Shown here piece by piece: positions 7,101-8,110 of a stretch of 8,110 bases of DNA (positions are counted from its first letter, which is position 1; every line of letters begins with the position of its first letter). The notes under the pieces are model-generated. The model was not told where the DNA came from. It searched no databases and saw only the letters and a program-made list of their open reading frames with translations. Both the position numbers and the translations under genes were made by a program. Location: positions 1 through 8,110 of the forward strand of contig JAFCZI010000189.1 of NCBI GenBank assembly GCA_019314425.1, given 5' to 3'. The stretch comes from Deltaproteobacteria bacterium. GTDB taxonomy: Bacteria > Desulfobacterota > DSM-4660 > Desulfatiglandales > Desulfatiglandaceae.

Positions 7101-7125
7101 CGTTCCCACGCGAAGCGGGGGAACG
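7101..7125. repeat. Hairpin between the target gene and the HRDC gene
   Basis: CGTTCCC at 7101-7107 pairs with GGGAACG at 7119-7125. Inside, after one A-G mismatch, CGC at 7109-7111 pairs with GCG at 7115-7117 around a 3-base loop. It lies in the 66-bp gap, 74 bp past the VR 3' end. DGRs often carry a hairpin just downstream of the VR that aids target recognition. This one is further away than the classical case, so it may instead be a dispersed palindromic intergenic repeat. A run of eight G (7127-7134) adjoins it. Confidence 0.45.
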
Positions 7126-7152
7126 AGGGGGGGGAGTGCAGAAGCATGGGGA

Positions 7153-7797
7153 CTAGGCGGCAATGGCTGCACTCCTCCGACTCCGCTCATAGAGATGGGG
7201 GGAAAAGGCAAGCCGGAACCCGAGGTGGTTGTTGCGGGGGCCCGGCTCGTACCAGAAGCGATTGGCCGACCGGCAGTAGCCGGCGGAGTTGTTCCAGCTA
7301 CCGCCCCGAAGCACGCGGTTCGAGCCCGAAGTGGGACCCGTGGGATTCGTCACTGAACCTGGAGGATAATCCCCATACCAGTCCTGGCACCACTCCCAAA
7401 CATTGCCGTGCATATCGTACAACCCCCAGGCATTGGATCGTTTCGTTCCTACGGCATGGGCATATTTATCTCCAACGTCCCGGGCATTCTTGTAATACCA
7501 CGCATAATTCCCAAGCTGACTATCGCTGCCCCCAAAGCAAAACCGCATGGTCGAACCCGCCCGGCAAGCGTATTCCCATTCGGCTTCCGTGGGCAAGCGA
7601 TATTTGCGGGTTCCCTCTTTCTGATTTAAGCGCTTGATAAATTTCCGGGCATCCTCCCACGATACATAAACAGCCGGATTGTTCGCATTTTCCCGCACAT
7701 ATTTCTTTCCCAACCATGGCCGGGTCCCCATCACCCGTTCCCACTGCCCCTGGGTCACCTCCGTGGCCTGCATATAATACCCATGGGTCAAAGTCAC
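7153..7797 (-). CDS. DGR target protein, FGE-like/C-type-lectin-fold part carrying the VR (3' fragment of a frameshifted gene)
   Basis: A 214-residue frame that can start at GTG 7797. It contains most of a formylglycine-generating-enzyme-like (FGE-sulfatase) domain: THGYYMQATEVTQGQWERVMG near 4-24, NNPAVYVSWEDA near 39-50, YRLPTEAEWEYACRAG at 66-81, WGLYDMHGNVWEWCQDWYG at 124-142 and RGGSWNN at 164-170. Residues G158-P200 are encoded by the VR. Compared with the TR, eight residues differ: L163, S171, Y174, F181, W182, Y183, P187 and H191. Such domains are known DGR targets with a C-type lectin fold whose variable loops bind ligands. By alignment to true FGEs, only one of the two active-site cysteines appears kept (C175; the other position is N170), so it is probably a binding protein rather than a catalyst. 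The domain's first strands are encoded in the upstream frame, cut off by a 65-bp duplication. Confidence 0.9.
   Translation of the reverse strand: MTLTHGYYMQATEVTQGQWERVMGTRPWLGKKYVRENANNPAVYVSWEDARKFIKRLNQKEGTRKYRLPTEAEWEYACRAGSTMRFCFGGSDSQLGNYAWYYKNARDVGDKYAHAVGTKRSNAWGLYDMHGNVWEWCQDWYGDYPPGSVTNPTGPTSGSNRVLRGGSWNNSAGYCRSANRFWYEPGPRNNHLGFRLAFSPHLYERSRRSAAIAA
7199..7225 (-). promoter_or_regulatory. Adenine-free 3' end of the VR, candidate IMH site
   Basis: The last 27 bases of the VR on the coding strand contain no adenine and are identical to the TR end at 5453-5479. DGRs need a GC-rich 'initiation of mutagenic homing' (IMH) segment at the VR 3' end where cDNA integration starts, and this position fits. 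Usually IMH and its TR counterpart differ slightly; here they are identical, and the only differences lie just outside (for example GG at 7197-7198 against CT at 5451-5452). Confidence 0.5.
7199..7326 (-). repeat. DGR variable repeat (VR)
   Basis: 128 bp at the 3' end of the target frame, matching the TR with 13 differences, all at TR adenines. Six are A to C and seven A to T on the coding strand; none is A to G. Codon changes relative to the TR include AAT to CTT, AAC to TCC, AAC to TTC, AGG to TGG, AAC to CCC and AAC to CAC. The GGA to GGC change is silent. Similarity stops at both ends, leaving a short unrelated C-terminal tail on the target. Confidence 0.96.
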
Positions 7798-7899
7798 CCG
7801 GCGCTGCTTCTCATCACTGTCCCGTCCCGATTCCGCATATAATACCCATGGGTCAAAGTCACCCGGCGCTGCTTCTCATCACTGTCCCGTCCCGATTCC
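7770..7899. repeat. Exact 65-bp tandem duplication that breaks the target gene
   Basis: Bases 7770-7834 and 7835-7899 are identical; the bases flanking each side differ, so the unit is exactly 65 bp. Because 65 is not a multiple of three, the frame shifts. Each copy can encode the segment ending RRVTLTHGYYM. The upstream frame reads through its copy and then runs out of frame to a stop at 7796-7794. The downstream frame uses the other copy. With one copy removed, the two frames join as ...QRRVTLTHGYYMQATEVTQG, as expected for the FGE domain. Confidence 0.95.
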
Positions 7900-8110
7900 C
7901 CCGAGGGACTCCCCATCATAAAACTCCCCGGCGAAACATAAACAAATTCCATCCCCAGGCTGTTGCGCGTTTTCCCGCCGGCAGAAGGCCGGGTTGCTGC
8001 CGGTTGCGCCACCCGCACCACCGTCAGCCGCATGCTGATGGTCTCATCCTCTCCAGCCGACAGGCTCACCCACCGCTTTTCCGTCTCATACCCTTCCGCC
8101 GACACCTCCA
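7794..8110 (-). CDS. DGR target protein, N-terminal fragment with PEGA-like end and start of the FGE-like domain (partial, frameshifted)
   Basis: The frame is open to the window edge; the GTG at 8105 is probably an internal valine, preceded in frame by Glu. The first 30 or so residues (SAEGYETEKRWVSLSAGEDETISMRL) look like the end of a PEGA domain, a surface-associated beta-rich repeat. A Pro/Ala/Thr-rich linker follows (near VAQPAATRPSAGGK), then the usual beginning of an FGE-like domain, NSLGMEFVYVSPGSFMMGSPSGE. After RRVTLTHGYYM the frame enters the second 65-bp copy in the wrong phase, adds 13 unrelated residues and stops at 7794. The stop overlaps the GTG of the downstream fragment as GTGA. 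The two pieces were one gene. A signal peptide or anchor would lie beyond the window. Confidence 0.85.
   Translation of the reverse strand, partial: EVSAEGYETEKRWVSLSAGEDETISMRLTVVRVAQPAATRPSAGGKTRNSLGMEFVYVSPGSFMMGSPSGESGRDSDEKQRRVTLTHGYYMRNRDGTVMRSSAG

Larger units (their letters stand above)
5453..8110 (-). other. Diversity-generating retroelement (DGR) locus, continuing past the window edge
   Basis: Target gene with VR, HRDC accessory gene, DGR-type reverse transcriptase and TR lie in that order on the minus strand. The accessory and RT genes overlap by 17 bp and the RT overlaps the TR by 16 bp, so the cassette is probably one transcription unit. TR and VR differ only at TR adenines (13 of 30 adenines changed; 98 of 98 other bases identical). 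All core DGR parts are therefore present and TR and VR are properly oriented. The 5' end of the target gene lies outside the window. Confidence 0.95.

Noticed and set aside
5303..7107. Short inverted match GGGAACGCA near 5304 and TGCGTTCCC near 7099 as DGR ends
   Set aside because: Only about nine bases match, part of the second copy belongs to a local hairpin, and the DGR target extends well outside this interval. Chance is likely.
7116..7150. G-rich stretch as a G-quadruplex
   Set aside because: There is one G8 run with unevenly spaced shorter runs. Four well-spaced tracts are not clearly present, so no call is made.
7098..7637. 179-codon plus-strand ORF opposite the DGR target
   Set aside because: It runs antisense to the well-supported FGE-like domain and VR, has no recognisable domain, and its length follows from the GC-rich opposite strand.
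1..8110. CRISPR array, tRNA or rRNA genes
   Set aside because: No regularly spaced direct repeats and no tRNA- or rRNA-like sequence were seen on either strand.

Overview
The window looks like a chromosomal segment of a Gram-negative bacterium. Its housekeeping proteins (IlvD, Lgt and a 475-residue PurB), the hybrid-kinase-type receiver and the PEGA plus FGE-like architecture are reminiscent of Desulfobacterota (the former deltaproteobacteria). That placement is an impression from sequence style, not a computed result.

Layout. (1) 1-440, plus strand: the receiver-domain end of what is probably a hybrid sensor histidine kinase cut by the window edge. (2) 467-2110, minus: ilvD, dihydroxy-acid dehydratase, read from a TTG start. 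(3) 2153-2494, minus: a small exported protein built from 11-residue repeats. (4) 2726-3508, minus: lgt, prolipoprotein diacylglyceryl transferase. (5) 3644-5071, plus: purB, adenylosuccinate lyase, divergent from lgt. (6) 5068-5251: a 184-bp imperfect palindrome that begins in the last codons of purB and resembles a fold-back/MITE-type element. (7) 5453 to the window end, minus: a diversity-generating retroelement (DGR).

The DGR is the main content. Read on the minus strand its order is: target gene with a PEGA-like tail and an FGE/C-type-lectin-fold domain whose 3' end is the variable repeat (VR, 7326-7199); an HRDC-domain accessory gene (7086-6592); a DGR-type reverse transcriptase (6608-5565); and the template repeat (TR, 5580-5453). 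I aligned TR and VR base by base. They are colinear over 128 bp with 13 differences, and all 13 fall on adenines of the TR coding strand, while all 98 non-adenine positions are identical. This is the signature of adenine-specific mutagenic retrohoming. The substitutions change eight codons, all in the last 40 or so residues of the target. The RT would copy TR RNA with errors at adenines and the cDNA would replace VR, rewriting the putative ligand-binding face of the FGE-like domain.

Two further points stand out. The target gene is interrupted by an exact 65-bp tandem duplication (7770-7834 and 7835-7899), which shifts the frame and splits it into two ORFs overlapping as GTGA. Removing one copy restores a continuous FGE domain. 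The TR also overlaps the 3' end of the RT gene, so the RT stop codon lies inside the template.
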